Source: Bullera alba | Lineage: Eukaryota; Basidiomycota; Tremellomycetes; Tremellales; Bulleraceae | DNA: 64,000 nt | NCBI GenBank assembly: GCA_001600095.1 | Contig: BCIX01000001.1 | Span: forward strand, 7,403,198 to 7,467,197 | Reading direction: 5' to 3' | In this document: one piece after another, positions 24,024 through 35,100 of the stretch | Layout: every line of letters starts with the position of its first letter | Numbering within the stretch: the first letter of the stretch is position 1 | The notes under the pieces: generated by a model | The model's input: only the letters and a program-made list of their open reading frames with translations | What the model was told of the DNA's origin: nothing | Databases searched by the model: none | Made by a program: the position numbers and the translations under genes

Positions 24024-24645
24024 GGCCGATTGTTGATGTTACTGGCTGGCATGGAGCAGATCTACAAGAGTCGAGACTTGCTTCGCAACGTGTGCGGCTG
24101 CACCTCGAACGCCGATGTCAACAATCTGCTTTCCCACGCTCTTCCCTATTTCCCCGAGTCGTTGGACGCCGAGCTCTGTGCCGACTGCCGGTGAAAGGCA
24201 TGTCAGAGAATCGTAGATCAAGCCTGGTGCAATCTAGCATATAGCATGGGATCCTTCGGCTTGGCTCGAGCATGCTTTCCACCTCCTTTGTGCATCCGGT
24301 CTGCCGCTTCGGGCAGGCCCAAAACTCGACTATGGATCACTCTGATCGTCGCTCATGAGCTATCGCTGTTCACTGTGAAAGTGTGAAGTGTGATCTTCGC
24401 TGAATCGACCCTTATCCTGCCGCTCCCACTCACGTGCAACAGTATAGTCGCGCTCGGCGGACTTCGGCCAGACGATGACATGAGGAGCAGCTTCATAGGC
24501 GGACTTGGACATCACAGCGAGAGCTAGTTTGAAGCTGTAGACATCCATCGACCATCGCCGACGTTCGGTCTTTCCCCTCCCTCATCGCTGTTCGCTTCTT
24601 ACAGGGTGTAGCCAGTTCCGGTGCCAACGACTATTCCCAAGTCCC
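24024..24645. promoter_or_regulatory. Divergent region ABHD11 / Ras gene
   Basis: About 620 bp between divergent starts. A plus-strand frame (24051-24194, MEQIYKSRDLLRNVCGCTSN ... LCADCR) is short and cysteine-containing but overlaps the presumed promoter and cannot be confirmed. A minus-strand frame is listed separately. Confidence 0.35.
24360..24548 (-). CDS. Possible small hypothetical protein
   Basis: A 62-codon frame beginning MDVYSFKLALAVMSKSAYEA and containing VWPKSAERDYTVAREWERQD. The composition looks protein-like (charged, with aromatic residues spaced through it) and it lies between two divergent genes. No family was recognised. A GTGAGT sits inside it (after YTVA), so it could instead be the first exon of a spliced gene, or chance. 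Confidence 0.25.
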   Translation of the reverse strand: MDVYSFKLALAVMSKSAYEAAPHVIVWPKSAERDYTVAREWERQDKGRFSEDHTSHFHSEQR

Positions 24646-25975
24646 ATGACCACGCTATCGGGGAAAGGAACGGCGACTCGTGAGCAGAAGCTGGTGGTAG
24701 TAGGCTCTGGCGGTGAGTGCTACGTGGACCGGAGCAGTGAAGTCCAGGCGAGCTGAACTCACGGCAATAGGCGTTGGCAAGAGTGCGATCACTATCCGGT
24801 TCGTGACGTCCCAGTTCTACGATCAGTGAGCAAGATCTCCGTCGGCCAAGGACGAATTCTGATTAACTCTGCGAAGGGGATACAATCCGACAATAGAGGA
24901 TTCGTGAGTCGTGCTGCGAAGTCGTTCTCTACGTGTATTTGAGAGTGCATTGGCTGACACCTGTAGTAGATATCGCAAGCAGTTCGTCGTTAATAATGAA
25001 GCTGTCACGCTGGAGATCCTCGACACCGCAGGCCAAGGTTTGTTCTACGACATTCCTCTCTTGTTCTGGTCGTTCATCCTTTCTCCATCTACCGCCCCAT
25101 ATTTATCTCCCCATCTCGCAACCTCTCGTCCGCGCGACTCCTCACAAGTCTCCAGCCTTGGCATCCACCTGAGTTGGACTTCCGTTCTAGTATATTGCTC
25201 CTTCTGGTCTTTCAGCCGAGCAGAGGAGTCACTCGCTCGTGCTCTGCTCTTGCCGAGGAACGGGCGCCTCTCCTCCCCTCTCTCCCTCTCTCCCTCTCTC
25301 CCTCTCTCCCCCTGTTAAACCCTCCGTCTACTTTGTCCCTTCACATTGTGTCGAGGTCTTTCACTTCCACGATCACAGGGCTACGATCAACCTGAATGAC
25401 ACTGACGCCGCATCCCCGTAGAAGAGTACGCTGCTATGGCCGATCAGTGGTACAAATTCGGCAATGGCTTCATGTTCGTCTACTCCATCACCGACCGACC
25501 GACATACGAATCACTACCCAGCTTCCATCAGGACATCCTCCGCGTCAAGGACAGGAGCTACATCCCCTGCGTCGTGGTGTCCAACAAGGTACGTCAGTAT
25601 CATGTGCAATCCCCCGCCCGTATGCTCATGACCGACCTTCTTAGTGTGATCTGGGCAGACTGCGGGCTGTGGGACAACTGGAAGGGAGGAACATGGCCAA
25701 GCGCCTTTCCGCGCCTTTCATCGAGTGCTCAGCCGTAGATGGAGTCAATATCGACGTTGCGTTCCGGGAACTGGTCAAATTAGTTAGGAAGGACGAGCGG
25801 GTACGTCAGAACAGACATTTATCCCCATGGGTAATTGGTGCTGACCTGCTCGTAGCGGATGTCGCTGGCGGCGCAGAAGATACTAGCGGGTCCATTGGAT
25901 TCTTCGCCCAGACCACCGAGTCGCGACGACGGGAGGGAAGGTTACGATGGTACCAAGTGCTGCATGGTGATGTGA
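24646..25975 (+). CDS. Ras-family small GTPase with CaaX box
   Basis: GDP/GTP switch of the Ras subfamily, membrane-anchored by prenylation. Exons 24646-24712, 24771-24825, 24877-24903, 24967-25037, 25422-25589 and later ones join in frame. The P-loop GSGGVGKSA is split by intron 1. Switch I is YNPTIEDS, switch II DTAGQEEYAAMADQWYKFGN, G4 SNKCDL and G5 ECSAVDGVN. The C-terminus ends TKCCMVM, a CaaX box (C-M-V-M) preceded by a further Cys that could be palmitoylated. Met at the last position favours farnesylation. Switch II differs from classical Ras1 (which has xxMREQYMRTGEGF), so this is a Ras2/Rsr1-like branch rather than Ras1; the exact orthology is not settled. The 384-bp intron 4 is about six times the local norm and carries a microsatellite. 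Confidence 0.9.
25279..25310. repeat. (TCTCTCCC)4 microsatellite inside the Ras gene intron
   Basis: Four exact copies of the 8-mer TCTCTCCC in an otherwise C/T-rich stretch of the long fourth intron of the Ras-like gene. Confidence 0.9.
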
Positions 25976-26704
25976 GACGAGGAGGAAATGTCATTGAGAA
26001 CGCACGACTACACGGCGAGAGGCTATGACTGCGCCTCGTTGTATCAGTACCTGAGATTGGACGCCTTGGCGATATGTGACTCATGTGCGTACTGAGCGAA
26101 TGCGAGTGTATGACTAGCACCGCGTCCAGCTGAGGAAGCACTGATCTGTATTCCCTCGAGTCGATCGTGTGGGTGCTAGCCCGTTGTTTGCTGCACTCAC
26201 GTGAGGGTGAGTAGAGTAATCAGTGAAAGTCTCGACGAGAGACCGGCAAAAGAGGCCGGATCGTATCAGTTTTACGTCGACTCCAACTTTCCGCGATAAA
26301 TGTGGATCATACATACAGAGCAAAAGAGATGATGTGTGATGAGCACCGTGAATCGCTGATGAATCGCCAACTATAGTCCATGTAGCCCAAAAAGGTGAAT
26401 GGATATCTGATGCAGTCTCGAGCCTAGCCTGTGCGGAATGCACTCTTGCTGTGCAAGTCGTATACCTCTCGCGCGGTGGTCGTGTGGTATAGACTGTGGC
26501 TGTTTCGAGAATCATGCTGGGCATCGAGTAGATGTGTAGCACGAAGTCGTGGATTCGTAAGGTCATTGCGTGTCGTTGGTGTCGTATTGAGCCCGTCCTT
26601 CATTTCGGCGATGTGTTGTGTCACCATAGTCGGTCCTCGTCCTGCACTCCACCGTCATCTGTGTCCTCCTGACGTCCCCCGTCTCTAGGTATCGCTTGCT
26701 CTTC
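25976..26704. other. Convergent intergenic region
   Basis: About 730 bp between the 3' ends of the Ras-like gene and the Zn2Cys6 factor. No supported gene; open frames lack domains. Confidence 0.4.
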
Positions 26705-29700
26705 TTATGGCAGTTTAGCGATAACACCATCCCATACACCTTCCCAGATGGGTGTATTGAGGAGGTAGTCGAGTGATTGCCGACTCTCCCCTATGATCTC
26801 TATCCAGGCTCGACACTTCTCCAAGTCTGTTCGCGGACGTGTACCACTTGATACTCCCTCACCGGCCGGTCCCGGGCCCTCACTTGGTCCACCACGTTCA
26901 GCCGTTTCCTTGGTGGCACCGTCTTCGTCCGCTGTCGCAGCCGTCATAGCCGTGTCCCGAGGCGGAAGATTCGGGCCAGCCGCGGGGTCGCTTTGCTTGT
27001 TCGTAGCTAGAGACGAATTTGAGGTCGACTTGAGCGTGGAGTCACTGTGTCTCCGCTGATGAGTCTCGTCGCCATTCGCCTTGACGGTGTTTTTGAGTGG
27101 AACAGAGCTCAATGTATTGGTTCTGCCAGTCCAGAATATTAGTCGACGTCACCTCATCTTGGCAGTCAAGTTTCCTTACTCACCTCTCAGCCGTTTTGGC
27201 AAGCAGGCACCTGAGGATCTTCTCGGCAGGTTTGCCAGTGATGTCGTTGGGGATTGAATTCAGCAGCTCCAAAATCTCGTAAACAGCTCCCCGAAGCGAT
27301 TCCCTATCCGCTACGGCTCTCCCATGATCTCGACCTCGGACTTTATCTCCGCTTCGACTTTCCTGAAACGATTTCCCCGTATCCCTGGTCATTCTTCCTG
27401 ATCTGTCCACTTTCTCGATCATGAGCAGCATGCACGCGCAAACCCCGACTGAAAACAGCATATGCGGCGAGAAAAGCCTTCCGACCATGTTCGGATGTAC
27501 CAACTTCGAGCTTCGTTGGACCTTGACCGTCGTTCGACAGAAGCGCGCCGCTTCGTCCAAAACCTTGCAGTAAGACGTGTATGTGGGGGGCGGAGCTCGG
27601 CTGGCTGTTACATCATGCCCAGTCTCCATCTCTACAGGTCCTAGCGAAAAGACTGCAAAGAGACGTTTGTCAAAGACAGTTCTGATTACGTCGCCTTGGT
27701 AGGTGAGTATCTGGTGATGCAGTCTCAGGCGATGTAGCGGGAGGTAGGGGTGCGAGGCGTCCCAACGAGTATCGGTGTTCGGGTGGAAACGGAGGTACGT
27801 TGGCAGTGCGTCCTGAAACTGGCCGAGAGAATGCTTCAGCCGCGTGAGATGATCTTGCGCCGAAGCTGACCCTGGTCCCAACGTTGCAAGTACGTCGAGG
27901 AGCGGGACCAGCTTGCGGGCCAAATGAGCGTTTACGAAAAGCGCCGTGCATGGCGTTGGTCCTTGCTCGGTCCGATGGGTCGGTAGCTTGTCAACAGTGG
28001 TTTCCAAGGCACAGAGCTCCTCGTCGGACATTGGTGATGGCATGTGTACTCCGTGATGCGCGTCCAGTATGGTGTACGTTGTATAATACTGGCTGTGTCC
28101 CTGTCAGTGATGTCTACTAGCGTTGGGATTTAGTTCCACTCACTAAGCGTGATTCCTGCGAGACGACGTGGTGGAAATGGTCAGACGTATACTCTCCGCA
28201 GCTCGCGGACAACGAACCTGTCTTCGATGTACAGCATCCACATCAATCTTCTCCTCAACTCCCTCTCCACTTGACTTAGATTCTCAAACTCTCTGTTCAA
28301 GTGCAGCCTCTGCGCAGTCTTGATCGCCTGTACCAGCCATTTTCCCGCAGGGTGCATTCTGTCCTTTCGCAATGCCGAGTAGCGGTGCAGCACCAAGAGC
28401 AGCATCACAAACATGATCGAAGGCGGGTCGTGCGATTCGGCAACCTGATGAGCCATGCGCGCCACGTCGTACAGCCTCTCATCTAGCGGTGTGTCGTCAG
28501 CTACCGGTCGATTAACTGTCGCGGTCGATAACACGCTAGATAGGGACATGGTGTTTGGCGGTGCCATTGAAGTCACCAAGCTGATAGTTTCCCCGGGCAT
28601 GATCTTGACGGCGCAGGCCATGACGGCGAACATCAGAGCGAGAGTGACCGCGGCCCCCTCGATAAATGATTTGCCCCCGCCCTGTCGAACTAGCAGGCCA
28701 CTGTAGTCTCGGTTGAATTGGGGCTTCAGGAGCGATACGCCCTCGGCGAGGAAGGCATCGGCGAAGAATGTACGGAGGAGGATGGCCTGTGTCGCCATCG
28801 AAGGCAACTGACCCATGATCGCTAGCAGAGGAGTTCCGTACGAGTTGATAGTGACAACAGGGGGTGGTTGTAGTTGGTGCTGGTGTGGTGGTTGTGGTAT
28901 TGGCGGCTGTTGTTGTGGTTGCATCGGTTGTTGTGGTGGCGCACTGGAGTTGGGAATTTGGGAGACGGAGATTGGTTGAGATGGAGGGATTGCCTTGGAG
29001 GAGACCGGTCCGCTATCTTGCTTCTCGTCCGAGGCTCGTTGCTTCTTCTTCTTCTTTGGTGGTCCGGATGCAAGCTCGAGCAGCTGATATTAAGGTATCA
29101 GCGATACATGTTTCCTGCAATATCAATGCTACACTCACCTCGCCATTGACGTCTGTGATCGATTCGACTGGATCGCCATCCGAGCTCTTGCTAGCGGTCC
29201 GCTTCCTCCTTCCAGAGGCTGCCTCTGCCTGTTGATCTCTTCCTGTAGAGGTCGATTTGGTCATCTCCTGGTTCATAGCTTCCGACTCTGTGGGTCCCTC
29301 TTCTGGACTTGCATCTCCCGATTCGTCCGAGTCAAAGTCGAAGCCATCGACAATTCGCTTCCTCATCTCCTCCCTGTTCTTCCTCTCATGATAACTCGCT
29401 GCGAGTTGTCCTCCCCGCTTCGGAGCCAAGGGCATCTTCCCTGGTACGAAGTGCGAGCTCTTGTACTCGATAAATACCGGCTTCGTGGATTTTTTGTATG
29501 TGGCGGAGGTTGGCGGTATAGGTAAGACGGTCCGCTGGGCGGGATCGGTGGCGGACACGATAGTCACCGTACCGTCCCTCACTGCCGGAGTCGTGGTTCC
29601 GTGGAGGGATTTGCGCTCTCCTGAGAGTAGAGCCGGTTGAACTTGTGAGGGAAGTTGGGAATGGGATGATTTTGGCGAATCTTCGTTATAGCTGCACGAG

Positions 29701-30356
29701 GCACCCCGTCGGGAGCATGCTCCACACTCTGGCTTGGTCTGATCGCACTGCACGTATAGTCAGCGTTTGTGGTGACAATGTGCAATACGCTGTGAAGGCA
29801 CGAATCGATCTGTGGAGGTAACTCGGCTCACCTTGATCTTCCTTGAATGACAGTTGTCGCAGCTGCTCTTTCTATGATACACCACCTTGCCCTTGTCCGC
29901 CTGCCAGAGGAGGTTGCTCGCTGACGTTGGAGCCAGTGCTCCTGTCTGCGGTGAGGTCCATCGACTGGGAGTGGGTCTATTCGTCGTCTCGTGCGAGAGC
30001 AGGCGTTCGATGGAGCCATCTACTCCCGACTCCGGCGCAGGCTTCGCACTGCCAACTATGTCTGTTGTTCCAGGGCGCACTGGTTGTCTCGTCGGCGAAG
30101 CCATGAGTTCAGATTCCAACACCGGTGCCGCCCGGGTGTTGGCTGGTCCTTCGCGCTCAGTTTTTAGTACAGGAGGGGCAGACGTAGGCGTGTTTTCCCT
30201 GAGAGGTGAGGATGGGGTAAACTTCTGCGAGGTGGCCGCCGACGTCGACCAAGTCGGTCGAGAGGCTGCTTGTGCCTGAGCTGGAGGTGCCTCCGTTTGG
30301 AATAACGGGTTCATGATGCTGGGAGAGATGGGAGGGGGTACGAGAGGGGGTTGCAT
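26705..30356 (-). CDS. Zn2Cys6 fungal transcription factor
   Basis: Nuclear DNA-binding regulator of the Gal4 type. The start at 30356 (MQPPLVPPPISPSIMNPLFQ) leads into a Ser/Pro-rich segment and then the binuclear cluster SCDNCHSRKIKCDQTKPECG ... CSRRGASCSY (C-x2-C-x6-C-x6-C-x2-C-x6-C). An intron falls between the second and third cysteines. Next come a basic PPKKKKKQR nuclear-localisation patch and a Gln/Pro/His-rich run (QPQQQPPIPQPPHQHQLQPP). A fungal_trans-like middle domain follows (LLLVLHRYSALRKDR, RELRRRLMWMLYIEDR), then an alpha-helical C-terminal region ending at 26705. A 12-nt micro-exon (28144-28155) gives the continuous reading YIEDRNHAYQYYTTYTILDA. Target genes cannot be read from sequence; the neighbouring PDR transporter gene is a possible but unproven target. 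Confidence 0.88.
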
Positions 30357-31400
30357 CGTCGAGGCTGTATGTGGTCGAGGGGAGCTGGGTGTGCACTCGA
30401 GAGTCGAGATAGAATGAAAGTTTGTTGTTCTGCTGATGGACGATTTGGACTGCCTCCACTTTCCATCACTTCCTCTACCATACACCTCGAGACAGCTCTC
30501 TATGCATTATCGAATGCTCATCCACTGTGTATGTCGCTATGCGGGTTCTCTGGTTGGTATTGGAGAGGGAATTGTAGCTGTGCCTCTTATACGATGTCGC
30601 GGTATGGTCGGAATGGAGAAAGTGGGCCACCGGCAAAGCTTTTGCGAGCTCCAAATCGGGCGATCGAAGTTTCAACGTGCGAAGACGGTCGAAGAACGAT
30701 TCGTCTCCAAGCTCCTCCAAGGGGGCTCTGAAGCTCTATATTCAATTCGTGGCAGTTTTCCCGTCAGTCTTGCTATGGTCGAGCTCGCTTCGTGCGGATG
30801 TGATGGTGGTAGAAGATTCTCAAGCTTCTAGGTGCTTCACACTTTCCCGTTCTCTCGACTCTATGCATCAATTACAGATACAGCTCTCACTCCACCCACA
30901 CCACTCTACGCGGTGACCACGACGGCAAGCCTCGGGCGTGGACGGGGAGGCTGGATATAAGGTGCCTTATAGCTCCGGTATTGGTATGGAGTCCGAGCAG
31001 AACCCCGGAGAGCATCGCCGTATCGTGTGGAGTCACGTACTTTATGAAAACCAGATGGCTGGCTCCCGTGGTCATCCTGATCCCATAGCTCATACGTCGC
31101 CGAGGCGGGCTCACAGAGCGACTCAGCCCCGGAGTGCGACGCCAGGGGTCCGGCTCTCCACAGCAGGAGGCTTGCCGAGACTGATAATCTCCCAGGCTCC
31201 TCCCGCTGTCCCGGTCCGCCCGCGTCGTCTAGGCTGGTCTAGACTTGACTATGTGGACCGCCCCTCTTCTCCATTCGAGATGGAAGTGTGGACGTGGTTT
31301 GCCCCGAGTCCGTTCTGCCGTTCCAGACGGCGGGCGCAAAGAGGCGCAGAGCTGGCAGAAAGATCAAGATGCAAAAAGTTAAATCTCTCGCGCAGATGGC
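30357..31400. other. Upstream region of the Zn2Cys6 gene, no other gene seen
   Basis: About 1 kb. The right portion is moderately GC-rich with no domain-bearing frame. It should hold the promoter of the minus-strand transcription factor. Confidence 0.4.
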
Positions 31401-31404
31401 AAAA
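31401..31404 (-). terminator. RNA polymerase III terminator of tRNA-His
   Basis: On the minus strand a TTTT run starts three bases after the tRNA's discriminator base. A second T run (31373-31377) follows as a backup. Confidence 0.65.
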
Positions 31405-31407
31405 GGA

Positions 31408-31499
31408 TATCCCCGGTGTGAATCGAACACACATTCTTGCGGAATGTCAGGGTGAGCACACACCACAACACAAAGTAATAGCCGTTATACGACGGAGAT
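31408..31499 (-). tRNA. tRNA-His (anticodon GTG) with a ~20-nt intron
   Basis: Read on the minus strand, the acceptor stem ATCTCCG pairs with CGGGGAT (one G-T wobble), with discriminator A. The D arm is GTATAACGGCTATTAC (A-box like). The anticodon stem TTGTG pairs with CGCAA, and the T arm GTGTG-TTCGATT-CACAC contains the B box. The anticodon loop reads TTGTGG then C once about 20 nt (31443-31462) are removed between positions 37 and 38, the standard place for tRNA introns; this gives anticodon GTG (34-36). Mature length is 72 nt. As in other eukaryotes, the extra G at position -1 would be added after transcription. Confidence 0.82.
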
Positions 31500-32164
31500 G
31501 ACTTGTGGGAGGATGTTTGAAGTGGATTCAATCGAACTATATACCTAACAACACAGTCAAAAACGATAGATCGAATGTACTCTGCATACATCGGGGCGTT
31601 CTTCATGGTCTTCGAGGTCTGATGGTACGTGAATGCACGTCAAGTATGAGACGGGGTGTTCCTAAGTCCCCTGCTCGTAAACAGGACTTGACAGGACCAT
31701 ATTGTAGCCTGCTTGACGACGTTAGAGTCACTCGGATGCGTGTTCAAAAAAGCTCGGAAGTGGGGTTGTCTTCATGGTAACAAGGTTTGCCACTGATGTC
31801 TGATACTGCATATCCCAGAAGCAACACGGTCCTCAGGGAGGCAGGGCGTGCATAGCTCCATCTGGTGGTATCGTGCATGGTCGCTCACCGAACGCATAGA
31901 TATGACACCGCTGCTGCCCCAGTGCGCTGATTCCCGTGATTCGACTCGCTGTTGTGTCGGCTGCTGATCGGCGCTCATTCGGGATACGGCAATTGGGGCA
32001 AGAAACCAGGAGCGATGCACCGTTTGACATCATGACGACACGAACTGACAAAAAAAAAGACCGTCGATAGCGCGATGCATGTTTGATCATCTAATGACCG
32101 GGTATCTCAACACATCCATAGTGCAGAGGACTGACTACTGCGAAGCCTCTTTCCAGGTCGCCGA
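31500..32164. other. Intergenic region between tRNA-His and the ABC transporter 3' end
   Basis: About 660 bp. A run of nine A (32050-32058) is seen. No gene was supported. Confidence 0.4.
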
Positions 32165-35100
32165 TCATTCTGCAATCTTGGACTTCTTACTTCTCAATTT
32201 GCTGAATCGAGGTCAGGATACGTCGACGCCAAGCAAATCGAGCGTACTCACAGAAGGACAAATACCAAAGAGTATGATGAAATCACAAAGAGCAGCGTGA
32301 TGCAGATGTCGCGCCAGCCGTAGATGTGCTTGCTCAAGTTCAACGAGGCGAGGTACTCGCGCCCATTCTGATATCCACAGTATTCGCAGCTTGTCGTAGC
32401 GTCCTGAACACGTCAGGCACGGTCTCCACAGGGCGTATCGCAGCACTCACTGGATTGTTCAGGTAGCCAGTCGCATAAGTGAGGAACTCGTCGAGATACT
32501 GTCCGCAGGTCTGACCGCTTGGTGGATCGAACAGGCCGTACTCCTCAGGCTTGCATTGGACCTGTACATCCCATATGGGAAAGACCAAGAGCGCTCCCAA
32601 AAGGTAGGTAAACGGGTCGAGGTAGTACATCCAGTAGCCTAGAGGAGAGTTAGCTCGAGGTCTCCGAGATGATCACTCACGCCAGAACTCGGTGATTTGC
32701 GAGTACGGAATGATCACTCCGGCAAAGTTGATAAGCGCTCCAATAAGGACTGGAAGAACCATGGCTGCTACCTGCGGGTTGGGCGCATACGCAGCGATGA
32801 ACTGAGCTATACCAGTGTACAGGAACTCGTAGAGGACCATCTCGAGGAAGACCGGACCAACAACGCCGGCCGCAAACGAGAAGCCGACGGTCGCATACCA
32901 GCAAGCCCAGAACAAGAACGCGCACACCACCAGGTAGGGGAGCTCGGCAATGATCTCGGCGGCACAGAAGACTTTCCAAGAGTAGAGTTTTGCCTTCTTC
33001 TCTCGCTTCTCGAAGATGTCTCGATTGGCGATGAACTTTGGCTGGGTCTGTACCATCACACCAGCTAACTATCAGCCGGATACTCTCAAAGCTAAACTCA
33101 CGAGCAACGAAGACAAAGTTGAAGATAGCGAATAGTCGGTTTTGCAGGTCGGCGTACGAGTTGCCGATCTTCCAGTAACTGAAGCCGACCAGAAGACCCA
33201 CAGATATGTGCAAAGCGAATTTGTTCATGACGTACTCGGTATCCCTCCATAGCTGGACAAAGGCCCGCTCGACAACGACCTTCATCTGCTCAGAGAATGG
33301 AGCGGCGTATTCGTGAGAGTCCTCCTCGTCCGGATGTTGCTGAGCTGCGGCGCTGCCGTGGAGCTCTTCGAGTTCCTGTAGTCGAGCTGCACGATGTTCG
33401 GAGTCGAGCCAGACCTTCGCCCAGTCTTTGTCTTTGGACAGGTCTCCTGATACGACATCGATCATGTATTCGGCGGGGTTGGTCGCTTCGGGGAATGGGC
33501 AATCGTGCTCGGCAAAGTACGCTGGGAGTTGATCGACGGCGCCAAAGTATACAGTCTAATATCGTCAGTTTGACTCCAAGATCTGGACTCACATTTCCAC
33601 CGCCCTTGAGCAACAAGAGATTGTCGAAACCAGAGAACAAGGCGGCAGAGGGCTGATGTATCGTGCACAGCACCGATTGACCGGTAGCAGCGAGCTTCTT
33701 CAGGAACGAAACGATCTTGTACGAGCTTTGACCATCCAACCCACTCGTTGGCTCGTCGAGGAAGAGAAGCGTAGGCTTGGACACCAACTCGACACCGATC
33801 GTCAATCGCTTTCGCTGCTCGACTCCGAGACCAGCGCCTGGAACACCGACCAAAGCATTCTCGATATCGTGCAGCTCCAGGAGGTCGACAATCTTGTCGA
33901 CATAGGCGAGTTTCTCGGCTCGACTCGACGTTCTAGGTTGTCGCAAGAGTGCCGAAAACTCCAGAGCTTCTCGAACAGTGGCTTGGGGGAGGTGAACGTC
34001 CAATTGCTCGCAATATCCGGTGGTACGTTGGAAGGAGATCGGGAGTGCGGCTCCGTTCAGCTCTACATGTCCGGTGACTACCCCCTCACTCTTCCTGGCA
34101 GCCAAGACGTCCATCAGAGTGGTCTTCCCAGCACCGGATGAACCCATGAGAGCGGTAAGCGTTCCAGCTTTGCAGTAACCAAAGATGTCGTTCAGTAGTT
34201 GCTTGTCCTTGCCGTCTGCTTTGACTGTATAGGAGAGGTGGTTCCAGGTAAAAGTCCTGCTTGTCAGCTCTGACGTGACCAGCGGTAACTCACGTGCTCC
34301 TCTCGGCTTTGAGTCCCGCGGTTTCCTTCTCCTCGACCACTGGCCCGTCGCGTTGGAAGCTACTACCAGCTTTATAGAGAGTGACTCCTTTGGTGGATCC
34401 AGCCATGGGTACGCTCTCCGTGAAGAGGCATCCTGCAATCAGGTACGCGACCCACCAGGCGAGGATGATACCGAGATTCCTCCAAACGTGGGGCTTGGAG
34501 AACCTCAACGCCGCGGCGAGGTACGCCTCCCCAGTGACGGACGCAACACCCGGCACAGCTCCAGTGATGGCGCAACCAGCCGGCCCAGAACCAGTATTGG
34601 CGTAACTCCCACCGTACGGGGCAAGCTGAGGAGGGGTGCATCCAAAGACGATCCCATCCAGCTCGTCTGTAGGGAGTCAGCTAACACGCACGTACTTATC
34701 ATGACTGAATACCACTCACTGGTCAACAACGATTCGAAAGCATAGTAGACCGGGTTGAGCCATCGGATCCAAGAGAACCACGGATGCATCGAAGGCGTGT
34801 AGATTACGAATCCCGAGTACTGACGAATTAGCTCATGTCTGTCGAGGTATACTTACCAGCGTGAAGGCGGTGAAGGCCATACCTGCGACCTTCGATGCGT
34901 CGTTGTAGGTTGCAAAAGCATATCCTATTGCCCGAAAGAGACAAGTGAACGTGCCATAAAGCACGAAGCAGAAGAGGAGGAACGCAAAGTATAACCCTGC
35001 GTCCGATTGAAGTCCAACCATGAAGTAGACAATGATGGTGAAGATGACGATCTGGAAGAGGAAGACGGGCAAGTCGACCAAAGTTTGGGCGATCAGCACG

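Noticed and set aside
31408..31499. tRNA-Cys (GCA) using the loop CCGCAAG
   Set aside because: That reading lacks the invariant T33 and leaves no room for a variable loop; the intron-containing tRNA-His model pairs all stems.
32042..32060. Pol III terminator of a further small RNA at the A/T run
   Set aside because: No A/B box or stable stem was found next to it.
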